From contig DASPZU010000018.1 in assembly GCA_035636095.1 (NCBI GenBank), positions 1 to 21,331 on the forward strand: 21,331 nt of DNA, written 5' to 3'. The position numbers were made by a program, and so were the translations under genes. Below are positions 1 to 7,439 of this stretch, one piece after another; the stretch's first letter is position 1; each line of letters starts with the position of its first letter. The DNA is from Gp7-AA10 sp035636095. GTDB lineage: Bacteria; Acidobacteriota; Thermoanaerobaculia; Gp7-AA8. The notes below the pieces were generated by a model. The model made no database searches. It was not told the origin of the DNA and saw only the letters and a program-made list of their open reading frames with translations.

Positions 1-2297
1 GGGGGGGCGGGGACGGGGGCGGGGGGAGGTGCAACGACAGGCTGCACGACCGGCTGCGGCGCGGCGGCGGGCGGGCGGTTTTCGACAACCGCCGGCTGCG
101 GGGCCGGCGCAGGTGGAGGCGTGAAGGTGGGCTGGGGCTGCGGTTGCGGGACATTGCGTTTCAGAAGCGGCTGGGGTGTCGGCTGCGCGGCTGCCTGCTG
201 CTGCCGGCGCGCCTGTTCTTCGAGTCTGGCGCGCTCGGCGGCCAGACGCTTCTGCACCTCTTCTTCGACTTTTGTCGGATCGATGACCGGCGCCTGCGTC
301 GTGGTGGGAGTGGTGGTGGTGGCAGCAACGGTCTCGCTCACGGGCGGCGGGACGGTGGTCGTCGTCTCGACCGGCTTCGGTGCCGACGCCGGGATGGATG
401 CGGTTACCTTTTGAACCGGGGGCGGCGACGAGGACCGGCTGTGCAGGACGAAATATCCGCCCACGCCGGCAACCGCGACGATGACCGCAGCGGCGGCGAT
501 GAGTCCGACCGGCGACTTCTTCTTGCGCGCTGCCCGCTCTCCCCACGCCGGCATCATCACGCCGGGCGGGGTGGATTGTGTGGGAGCCGGCGCCCTCGCC
601 GGCTCAGGGGCTGGCGCGGCGCTCGCCGCCACACTCGGCACCGGCTCCGGCGGGGGGACGGTCACGACGGGCGTGGCGGAACTGAGCCGGTGCATGTAGA
701 TGGCGAGATCGGCGCTGGCCGGAGTCGGTTTGAATTCGTAGAGAACGGCGTCGAGGTCTCGCGCCATCTCGGCGGCAGTCTGATATCGATCCTCGGGTTC
801 TTTGGTCAGTGCTTTGAGAACGATGCGGTCGATCTCCGGCGAGACCTCGTCATTCAACTTCGAGGGCGGTTCGACGCGCGCCTCGCGCACCTGCTCGAGA
901 ATCGACATCTCGTTCTCGCCGGTGAAGAGCTTTCGGTTGGTCAGCATCTCGAACAGCACCGTGGCGAGTGCGAAGATGTCGGAGCGGCGATCGATCGTCT
1001 TTCCCCACGCCTGTTCCGGAGACATGTACTGAAGCTTTCCCTTCAGCGCGCCTGCCTGCGTGTGCGATGCCTTGGAGGCCGCTTTCGCGATGCCGAAGTC
1101 GCACAGCTTGATGTCGCCTTCCTGTGAGATCAGCACGTTCTGCGGTGAGACATCGCGATGGACGAGTCCCAGATCGCGATTTTCGAAATCGCGTTTGCGG
1201 TGGGCGTAGTCGAGCGCAGCGGCGACCTTGGTCGCGATGAAGAGCGACAGCTCGATCGACAACGGCACATCGCGCTCCTGCGCATGTTTCAGGATGGTCT
1301 TCAGATCGAAGCCATCGACGAACTCCATCGCGATGTAGTACGAGTTCTGGATTTTGCCGAGGTCGTAGATGTGGATGATGTTGTTGTGATTGAGCTGGGC
1401 GGCCAGCTTGGCCTCATCGATGAACATGTCGATGAATTCGCGATTGTCGGAAAGGTGCGGAAGGATCTTCTTGATCGCAACGATCTTCTGAAATCCTTCC
1501 ACGCCGCGCATTCGGGCCTTCCACACTTCGGCCATTCCGCCGGTCGCGATCTTTTCGAGAAGCACGTACTGGCCGAAGCGCGTGCCGTCGGTCGGCTCTT
1601 CTTCCTCAATCGGCGGTGGAGGCGTGGGCTCAGCCGGCGTGAACACGGGCTGGGAGATCGGAACCTTTTCTTCGACCGGCGCGGGCCGCGGCCTCGGTCT
1701 GGAGGAACCGAGGTCCGCGAGAATCTTGTCGAGCTCCGCCGATCCTGGTTGTGTTTTGGGCTTGATGCCTGGTGCGGTCTCCTTCTTCTTCATCACGCCG
1801 GAGAGCGTGTCCGCGATCAATTTGTCGACGTCGCTCTTCGAGGCCGCCATCGGTCTCCTCCCTCCCGGAGCGGAGGTCTCGGCCAGTACGTCGCCGAAGA
1901 TCTGATCGGAAGTGAGTTGCCCCTCCGCCCGTCCCAACATCTGATGGATCTTGCTGAGAAAATCTCCTTCCGAGTACGGCTTGGGAAGGATGTCGGTAGC
2001 TCCCATTCTGACCGCGTCCTGTTTCGGACTGCTTCCGGTATAACCGGACACGGTCAGGAGAATCGGTATCCCTTCCAGGTGGGCCCGCTGACGAATCGCG
2101 CGAATCATGTCGCCAGGATTTGTCTTCGGAATGATGGTCGACAGAACGATCAGCTTTGGATGCTGCGCGTCGAAGGCACGGACGGCTTCGTCAGCGTCGT
2201 GCGCGAAGGCCGGCTCGACCGGTTGTCCCGCCAGCGCCTGGCGGACGCGGTCGATATACTTCGGCTCATATTCAATGACGAGAATGTTTTCGGGCAT
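1..2297 (-). CDS. Receiver-like domain fused to Ser/Thr protein kinase (C-terminus cut by window edge)
   Basis: One continuous reading frame gives about 765 visible codons. Residues 1-120 look like a response-regulator receiver: it starts MPENILVIEYEP and has the conserved late Lys in LPKPY, but Ser53 sits where the phospho-acceptor Asp is expected (KLIVLSTIIP). A Pro-rich linker follows, then a Hanks-type kinase from about residue 240: glycine loop EKIATGGMAEVWKAR, Lys276 in VAIKK, catalytic HRDVSPQN at 380, DFG at 400 and the APE-equivalent SPEQ. A basic stretch precedes one membrane span at about 597-617, then an extracytoplasmic Pro/Gln/Ala-rich tail that runs off the left edge. The kinase probably phosphorylates Ser/Thr on cytoplasmic targets; substrates are unknown. 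The start ATG has no Shine-Dalgarno but lies just below a perfect TATAAT. The gene is divergent from rho. Kinase assignment is sure; the receiver being non-phosphorylatable is inference. Confidence 0.92.
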   Translation of the reverse strand, partial: MPENILVIEYEPKYIDRVRQALAGQPVEPAFAHDADEAVRAFDAQHPKLIVLSTIIPKTNPGDMIRAIRQRAHLEGIPILLTVSGYTGSSPKQDAVRMGATDILPKPYSEGDFLSKIHQMLGRAEGQLTSDQIFGDVLAETSAPGGRRPMAASKSDVDKLIADTLSGVMKKKETAPGIKPKTQPGSAELDKILADLGSSRPRPRPAPVEEKVPISQPVFTPAEPTPPPPIEEEEPTDGTRFGQYVLLEKIATGGMAEVWKARMRGVEGFQKIVAIKKILPHLSDNREFIDMFIDEAKLAAQLNHNNIIHIYDLGKIQNSYYIAMEFVDGFDLKTILKHAQERDVPLSIELSLFIATKVAAALDYAHRKRDFENRDLGLVHRDVSPQNVLISQEGDIKLCDFGIAKAASKASHTQAGALKGKLQYMSPEQAWGKTIDRRSDIFALATVLFEMLTNRKLFTGENEMSILEQVREARVEPPSKLNDEVSPEIDRIVLKALTKEPEDRYQTAAEMARDLDAVLYEFKPTPASADLAIYMHRLSSATPVVTVPPPEPVPSVAASAAPAPEPARAPAPTQSTPPGVMMPAWGERAARKKKSPVGLIAAAAVIVAVAGVGGYFVLHSRSSSPPPVQKVTASIPASAPKPVETTTTVPPPVSETVAATTTTPTTTQAPVIDPTKVEEEVQKRLAAERARLEEQARRQQQAAAQPTPQPLLKRNVPQPQPQPTFTPPPAPAPQPAVVENRPPAAAPQPVVQPVVAPPPAPVPAP

Positions 2298-2309
2298 GGG
2301 TTTCAGAAC

Positions 2310-2315
2310 ATTATA
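2310..2315 (-). promoter_or_regulatory. Perfect -10 box for the kinase gene, possibly near-leaderless transcript
   Basis: The minus strand reads TATAAT here, 12 bases before the kinase ATG at 2297. A transcript starting about 7 bases downstream would carry only a few leader bases. No Shine-Dalgarno is visible in that leader, which fits near-leaderless translation. The -35 position falls in the GTCCTGA repeat and matches the consensus poorly. Confidence 0.5.
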
Positions 2316-2323
2316 AATAAAGA

Positions 2324-2391
2324 AGTCCTGAGTCCTGAGTGCTGTGTCCTGAGACACACACACCCAAGGCTCAGGACAGTCCTCAGTCCTG
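2324..2391. repeat. Intergenic heptad repeat island with inverted arms (copy 1)
   Basis: The left arm is a tandem of 7-base units (GTCCTGA, GTCCTGA, GTGCTG...) followed by TGTCCTGAG. The right arm carries CTCAGGACA and further CCTCAGTCCTG units. TGTCCTGAG (2345-2353) and CTCAGGACA (2370-2378) form a perfect 9-bp stem around a CA-rich loop. The 20 bases at 2325-2344 recur exactly at 11456-11475. It lies between the divergent kinase and rho genes, in the rest of which I see no gene. Confidence 0.85.
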
Positions 2392-2558
2392 CTTCCCGCT
2401 TGCATTTGCGAGAAAGCTGTCGGATACTACGCCGGCACCTGCGTGCGATGATCTCCAGGCTTCCCGCCGGGCGTTATTGAGAGTGACAATCTCCGCCCTG
2501 ATCGTCGGCTTCCGGCAACTCGAAGGTGAGCAACATCCAGGGTTTTGTTTGAGTTTCG

Positions 2559-3989
2559 ATGACGCCAGACAATCGGCAACCGCATAAGCGGCGCAGGCGC
2601 AGAAGGCGCTCAGCGGCAGCGTTTGCGGGCCAGGGACTGCCGCCGAGCGACTCGGTACAACTAGGACAGATGGGCAACTCAGAAAATCCACACGGCGGCG
2701 GCGACGGACCGTTCCAGATTCCCGGCAACGTTCCCGGACAAGGGCCGGGACCCGGACCGGGAGGCCCGGGCGGACCGGGTGGCGGCGGGCGCCGCCGCAG
2801 GCGATCACGACATCGGCGGCGCGGCGGGGGCGGCGGCGGGATGATGCAGCAGGAAGGCGCGTCGGCTCCGATGGAAGTTCCGAGCGGCGAGCTGATTCCG
2901 ACCGGCGGCGTCCTCTATATCAAACCAAACGGCACCGGCCTCCTTGTTCAAGCTTCCAACAATTATGTTCCGCAGCAGGGCGACCCGATCGTCCCGCGAT
3001 CGATGGTCGACCGGCTGCACCTCCAGCCCGGACTCCTTCTGGGCGGCAGCGCGCGCCGCGCTGGAAACAATCTCGAATTCGTCGGCCTCGAATCGGTGGA
3101 AGGAATGTCGCTGGAGGAGTATCGCGAATCGCGGCGTCCTTTCTCCGAGCTGATCTCGATCGATCCGAACGACATGTTCAAGCTCGAGACGGAGCCGGAG
3201 CGATTGACGACCCGCGTTCTCGATCTCCTCTCGCCGCTCGGAAAAGGCCAGCGCTGCCTCATCGTCGCTCCGCCCAAAGCGGGCAAGACGACCCTGCTGA
3301 AAGACATCGCGCACGGCGTCAATCGGAATCATCCCGACGTCATCGTCATCGTGCTGCTGGTCGACGAGCGGCCCGAAGAGGTCACCGACTTTCGCAGATC
3401 GATTGAGAAGGGCGACGTCATCGCCTCCAGCTCCGACGAAACTGCCGAGAATCACATTCTGATCGCGGAAGTGGTTCTCGAGCGCTCGCGGCGATTGGTC
3501 GAGATGAAGAAGCATGTCGTCATCCTGTGCGACTCGATCACCCGCATGTCGCGCGCCTACAACAATGAGCAGCGCGGATCGGGAAAAATCCTGTCGGGCG
3601 GAATCGATGCCCGCACCATGGAGAAGCCGCGGCGATTCTTCGGTGCCGCGCGCAACGGCGAGGATTGGGGATCGCTCACCATCGTCGCGACCGCCCTGAT
3701 CGACACCGGCTCGCGCATGGATGAAGTGATCTTCCAGGAATTCAAAGGCACAGGAAATACCGAAATCGTCCTTGATCGCGGCCTTTTCGAAAGAAGAATC
3801 TTCCCGGCCATCAACATTGCGCAGACCGGGACACGCAAAGAGGAGAAGCTCTTATCGCCTCAGGTGTTGGCGAAGGTGCATACCCTTCGGCGGGCGCTGG
3901 CGGGCACAGATCCGATGAACGCCATGAAAATGCTGCTGGAACGGCTTCAGAAGTTTCCGAGTAACGAGGCTTTCCTGAAGAGCTTCTGA
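2559..3989 (+). CDS. rho: Transcription termination factor Rho, atypical N-terminus and RNA-binding motif
   Basis: Rho is a hexameric RNA-dependent ATPase that ends transcription. The 476-aa protein has the Rho core: Walker A APPKAGKTT (237-245), catalytic LVDERPEEV (about 267-275), Walker B VILCDSITR (D325), SGGIDARTMEKPRRFFGAARN, and TALIDTGSRMDEVIFQEFKGTGN with the downstream DRGLFERRIFPA. The N-terminal helical bundle of standard Rho is not recognisable. In its place are seven consecutive Arg (11-17), a Gly/Pro-rich stretch (about 46-77) and a second Arg/Gly cluster (78-94). The cold-shock-like RNA-binding domain covers about 112-180, but its RNP1 segment reads NGTGLLV instead of the usual GFGFLR type. 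An in-frame TGA at 2550 rules out a longer N-terminus. No strong Shine-Dalgarno is visible. Divergent from the kinase. Confidence 0.95.
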   Translation: MTPDNRQPHKRRRRRRRSAAAFAGQGLPPSDSVQLGQMGNSENPHGGGDGPFQIPGNVPGQGPGPGPGGPGGPGGGGRRRRRSRHRRRGGGGGGMMQQEGASAPMEVPSGELIPTGGVLYIKPNGTGLLVQASNNYVPQQGDPIVPRSMVDRLHLQPGLLLGGSARRAGNNLEFVGLESVEGMSLEEYRESRRPFSELISIDPNDMFKLETEPERLTTRVLDLLSPLGKGQRCLIVAPPKAGKTTLLKDIAHGVNRNHPDVIVIVLLVDERPEEVTDFRRSIEKGDVIASSSDETAENHILIAEVVLERSRRLVEMKKHVVILCDSITRMSRAYNNEQRGSGKILSGGIDARTMEKPRRFFGAARNGEDWGSLTIVATALIDTGSRMDEVIFQEFKGTGNTEIVLDRGLFERRIFPAINIAQTGTRKEEKLLSPQVLAKVHTLRRALAGTDPMNAMKMLLERLQKFPSNEAFLKSF

Positions 3990-4169
3990 ACTTTGAACGT
4001 CGGATTCAACAATTTGAAGAAGTGATCCAAAAATAGTCTTGCATTTCTGCTGTTTCTTGGTCAGAACTTCGCATACACTTGACGCGATTTCCCCGATCAA
4101 AGTGATAGAACTACGACGCTGTTCATGCCCGCAGCGGGTCCAACTCACGATTCGCAAGTAGGAGGAGCT

Positions 4170-7100
4170 ATGCCCAAGTTTCGATTTCTGTTGTGTCTTT
4201 CCCTGCTGGCGCTGGTCGCGCTTGCTCCGGCAGCCATCGCGCAGGTGACGACCGGCAACATCGCAGGCAACGTCACGACAAGGCAGGACAACTCGGCGCT
4301 TCCCGGCGTCACTGTGGAAGCGGTTCACACGCCGACCGGCACGCGCTATTCGACAGTAGCCGGCGCAAACGGCTATTACCTGATTCCGAATGCGCGCGTC
4401 GGTGGGCCATACCGTGTGACGGCCACGCTGGAAGGATTCAAGCCCACCACCGCCGAGAACGTCGAAGTTCGCATCGGCGAGACCACCAACGTTCCGCTCG
4501 CGCTAGGCCTCGCGACGGTGTCGGAAGCCATTACCGTCACGGCGGTTTCGGATCCGATCATCAATCCAAACCATACCGGGTCAGAGTCGCAGGTCTCGAC
4601 AAAACAGATCGAAAACCTGCCGACGGTCAATCGCTCGCTGCAGGACTTCGCGCGGACCAACCCGTACTTCACCGTCGATGCCAGCGATGCGACGGCGACG
4701 GTCGTCAACGTCGCCGGCCGCAACAATCGCTACAACAACATCCAGATCGACGGCGCGGTCAACAATGATCTGTTCGGTCTGGCCGGCACCGGCACTCCGG
4801 GAGGGCAGGCCAACACGCAGCCGATTTCGCTCGATGCCATTCAGCAGCTCCAGCTCGTCGTTTCACCGTATGACGTGCGTCAGGGCGGCTTCACCGGTGG
4901 CGGCATCAACGCTGTGACGCGCTCGGGAGCGAATCGCTTCGAAGGCTCGGTTTTCGGCACCAAGCGCAATCCCAGCTACGTCGGCAAGTGGGTCAAGGGT
5001 CAGAACACCAGCGCTCCCGGCTTCGTGGACGTGAACAAACCGTTCACGACCTTCAAGCAAAGCCAATACGGCGGGCGTATCGGCGGACCGATCCTGCGCG
5101 ATCGGCTGTTCTTCTTCACCAGCGGCGAGCGCAATCGTCTCAATCAGCCCAACGGAACCTCAGCCGACGGCAGTGCCGCCACGAATTACGCGAATGCGAC
5201 GCAGGATGCGGTGTGCGGAGGCGTCGCGAGCTGCAGCGCTGCGCGTCTCGGTAGCATTCTGAAGACCAAGTACAACTACGATCCCGGCCCGCTGGGCGAC
5301 ATCACCAAGAACAATCCGAGCGATCTGTTCTTCGGCCGCCTCGATTTCAACGCCAACAACTCCAACTCGGTCACCGTGCGTCACAACTACGTCAGCGCCA
5401 GCAACGACGTCATCGCGGACCGTTCCGCCTCGCGCTTCCGCTTCCCAAGCTCCATTTATTCGTTCGAAAGCAAAACCAACTCGTCGGTGGCGCAGGCCAA
5501 CAGCGTGTTCAGCGCGACGATGTTCAACGAGGCGCGCATCGGATATCAGACCATTCGCGAGCATCGCACCACGCCCGTGATCTTCCCCAGCATCGAGATC
5601 GGCGGCGCAAATCAGAACGCGACACTGAACGCCGGCACCGAGCGATTCTCGGGTGCCAACGCGCTCGATCAGAAGATCACCGAGCTGACCGATGATTTCA
5701 CGCTCGTCCGCGGCAATCACCAGTTCGTCTTCGGCACGCACAACGAGATCTTCAAGTTCAAGAATCTCTTTCTCTCCGAGTTCTACGGCTACTACTTCTT
5801 CCCGACCGTGGCGGCGTTCGAGCAGGGCGCCCAGCCGACCGAATACCGCATCAGCTTCGCGAATGGATCGAATCCGAGGGCACCCGTCGCTTTCAAGGCC
5901 AGCCAGTACGGCCTGTATGGCAGCGACACCTGGCACGTGAACAACAACCTGTCGCTGGTCCTGGGATTGCGCGCCGACCGGCCGCAGTTCCCCGACACTC
6001 CGGTCTTCAACCCGCTGGTCTCGAGCGCGCTGCCCGGTTACAGCACGTCATTCAAGCCGAAGAACACGATCGTCTGGTCGCCTCGACTCGGCTTCAACTG
6101 GAATCCGCTCGTCGGCGGCAACCAGCAGGTTCGCGGCGGCCTCGGCATCTTCTCCGGACGCGCTCCTTATGTCTGGATTTCCAACGCCTATGGCGGAACA
6201 GGCATCGCGACGGTGGCGCTGGTATGCACGGCAGCGACCAACTGCACGCGTCCAGCGTTCAATCCCGACCCGAACAATCAGCCGAGGAACCTGAATGTAA
6301 CGGGAGGCGGCGCGGTATCGGTCGACATGGTCGATCCAAACTTCAAGTTCCCGCGCGTCCTTCGCGGCACTCTCGGATACGACCGCGACCTCATCTTTGG
6401 GATCCGTGGAACGGTCGAGGCTCTCTACTCGAAGGTCCAGGAAGACATCTACTACATCAACGCCAATCGAACGCAGAGCGGCACCAGTGCGCTCGACGGG
6501 CGACCGACGTACTCACTGGTCAGCACTCAGATTTTCGACGCGACCTTCCTGACCAACACCACCAAGGGCCATGAATTCACGCAAACACTTCAATTCATCC
6601 GTCCCTTCACGCATGGACTGACGATGGGCGCCTCGTATGCGCATCAGGACGCCAAGTCGGCATTCGAGGGAACTTCCAGCCGCGCGATCTCGAACTGGCG
6701 CTTCGAGCACACCAAAGGCGATATTTTCACTCCCGCCGTCGCCAATTCCGTCTTCCTCCAGAAGCACCGCTTCAATGCCTCGGTCACGTACGATCTGCCG
6801 ACCGGACCGGTCACGCACACATTCGGCCTTTACTGGAATGCACAGTCCGGCCGTCCGTACTCGCTGCTGTTCGGCACCGACATCAACAAGGATCAGTACG
6901 CCACCAATGACTTGCTGTACATCCCCGGCGGCGCCGACAAGATGATCCTCTGTCCCTCCCAGACGCCGGGATCGACAGTGCCGACGGCAGCCGCTCCCTG
7001 CGGCACCGGACGCACGGCGCTCGACGCGAGCATCTTTTCGAATTTCGTCTCGTCGGCCGGCATCAATCCGAATCAGGCTCGGATTCTCAACAAGTACGAA

Positions 7101-7439
7101 TCGTTCGAGCCGTGGTCGCGCACAGTCGACTTTCACTATTCGCTGGCGCTGCCCGTGCGAACGGTGCGAGCCCAGATCGACGCCGACATCCTCAACTTGC
7201 TCCACATGCTGAACAAGGATTGGGGCAACGTCTACTTCATCTCGAACCAGAACACGAGCCCGGTCACGTACCTCGGTCAGGATCCGGGAACCGGCAAACC
7301 GGTGTATCGCGAGGCCTCCACCACGTTGAACGCCGATGGCACTCGCAATTTCGGTTCACTCACGCCTGGCAAGCAGTTCCAGGTCGCTGATCTGCGTTCG
7401 CGGTGGCAGGCGCGACTCGGACTGCGCCTCAGCTTCTAG
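4170..7439 (+). CDS. Oar-like TonB-dependent outer-membrane receptor with carboxypeptidase-regulatory domain
   Basis: Outer-membrane beta-barrel protein of 1089 aa. The start is set by AGGAGG at 4160-4165 before ATG at 4170; an upstream in-frame ATG at 4125 lacks such a site. Residues 1-24 are a signal peptide (MPKFRFLLCL, hydrophobic core, AIA then Gln). Residues about 25-110 form a CarboxypepD_reg-type Ig-like domain (GNIAGNVTTRQDNSALPGVTV, GYYLIPNARVGG). A plug-like domain follows, containing NVAGRNNRYNNIQIDG and the Oar-typical region VVSPYDVRQGGFTGGGINAV. The rest is a large beta-barrel ending LGLRLSF with the terminal aromatic residue expected for BAM recognition. Such proteins are abundant in Acidobacteriota and are usually linked to uptake of large molecules or to adhesion; the substrate here is unknown. 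It appears monocistronic and shares its stop region with the convergent STT3-like gene. Confidence 0.93.
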   Translation: MPKFRFLLCLSLLALVALAPAAIAQVTTGNIAGNVTTRQDNSALPGVTVEAVHTPTGTRYSTVAGANGYYLIPNARVGGPYRVTATLEGFKPTTAENVEVRIGETTNVPLALGLATVSEAITVTAVSDPIINPNHTGSESQVSTKQIENLPTVNRSLQDFARTNPYFTVDASDATATVVNVAGRNNRYNNIQIDGAVNNDLFGLAGTGTPGGQANTQPISLDAIQQLQLVVSPYDVRQGGFTGGGINAVTRSGANRFEGSVFGTKRNPSYVGKWVKGQNTSAPGFVDVNKPFTTFKQSQYGGRIGGPILRDRLFFFTSGERNRLNQPNGTSADGSAATNYANATQDAVCGGVASCSAARLGSILKTKYNYDPGPLGDITKNNPSDLFFGRLDFNANNSNSVTVRHNYVSASNDVIADRSASRFRFPSSIYSFESKTNSSVAQANSVFSATMFNEARIGYQTIREHRTTPVIFPSIEIGGANQNATLNAGTERFSGANALDQKITELTDDFTLVRGNHQFVFGTHNEIFKFKNLFLSEFYGYYFFPTVAAFEQGAQPTEYRISFANGSNPRAPVAFKASQYGLYGSDTWHVNNNLSLVLGLRADRPQFPDTPVFNPLVSSALPGYSTSFKPKNTIVWSPRLGFNWNPLVGGNQQVRGGLGIFSGRAPYVWISNAYGGTGIATVALVCTAATNCTRPAFNPDPNNQPRNLNVTGGGAVSVDMVDPNFKFPRVLRGTLGYDRDLIFGIRGTVEALYSKVQEDIYYINANRTQSGTSALDGRPTYSLVSTQIFDATFLTNTTKGHEFTQTLQFIRPFTHGLTMGASYAHQDAKSAFEGTSSRAISNWRFEHTKGDIFTPAVANSVFLQKHRFNASVTYDLPTGPVTHTFGLYWNAQSGRPYSLLFGTDINKDQYATNDLLYIPGGADKMILCPSQTPGSTVPTAAAPCGTGRTALDASIFSNFVSSAGINPNQARILNKYESFEPWSRTVDFHYSLALPVRTVRAQIDADILNLLHMLNKDWGNVYFISNQNTSPVTYLGQDPGTGKPVYREASTTLNADGTRNFGSLTPGKQFQVADLRSRWQARLGLRLSF

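Noticed and set aside
2324..2391. CRISPR array
   Set aside because: The repeated units are only 7 bases in tandem with no spacers, and no cas gene is present.
144..2480. Long plus-strand open frames (144-1127 and 1158-2480) opposite the kinase gene
   Set aside because: The minus strand carries the unmistakable kinase motifs throughout. The plus-strand products are Arg/Gly-rich with no recognisable domain, as expected from antisense frames in GC-rich coding DNA.
2383..2808. Minus-strand frame spanning the kinase-rho intergenic region and the rho 5' end
   Set aside because: It crosses the repeat island and the start of rho, has no ribosome site, and is Arg/Pro/Ser-rich with no domain.
5160..5936. 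258-codon minus-strand frame inside the outer-membrane receptor
   Set aside because: It lies within continuous receptor coding sequence and its composition is that of an antisense shadow.
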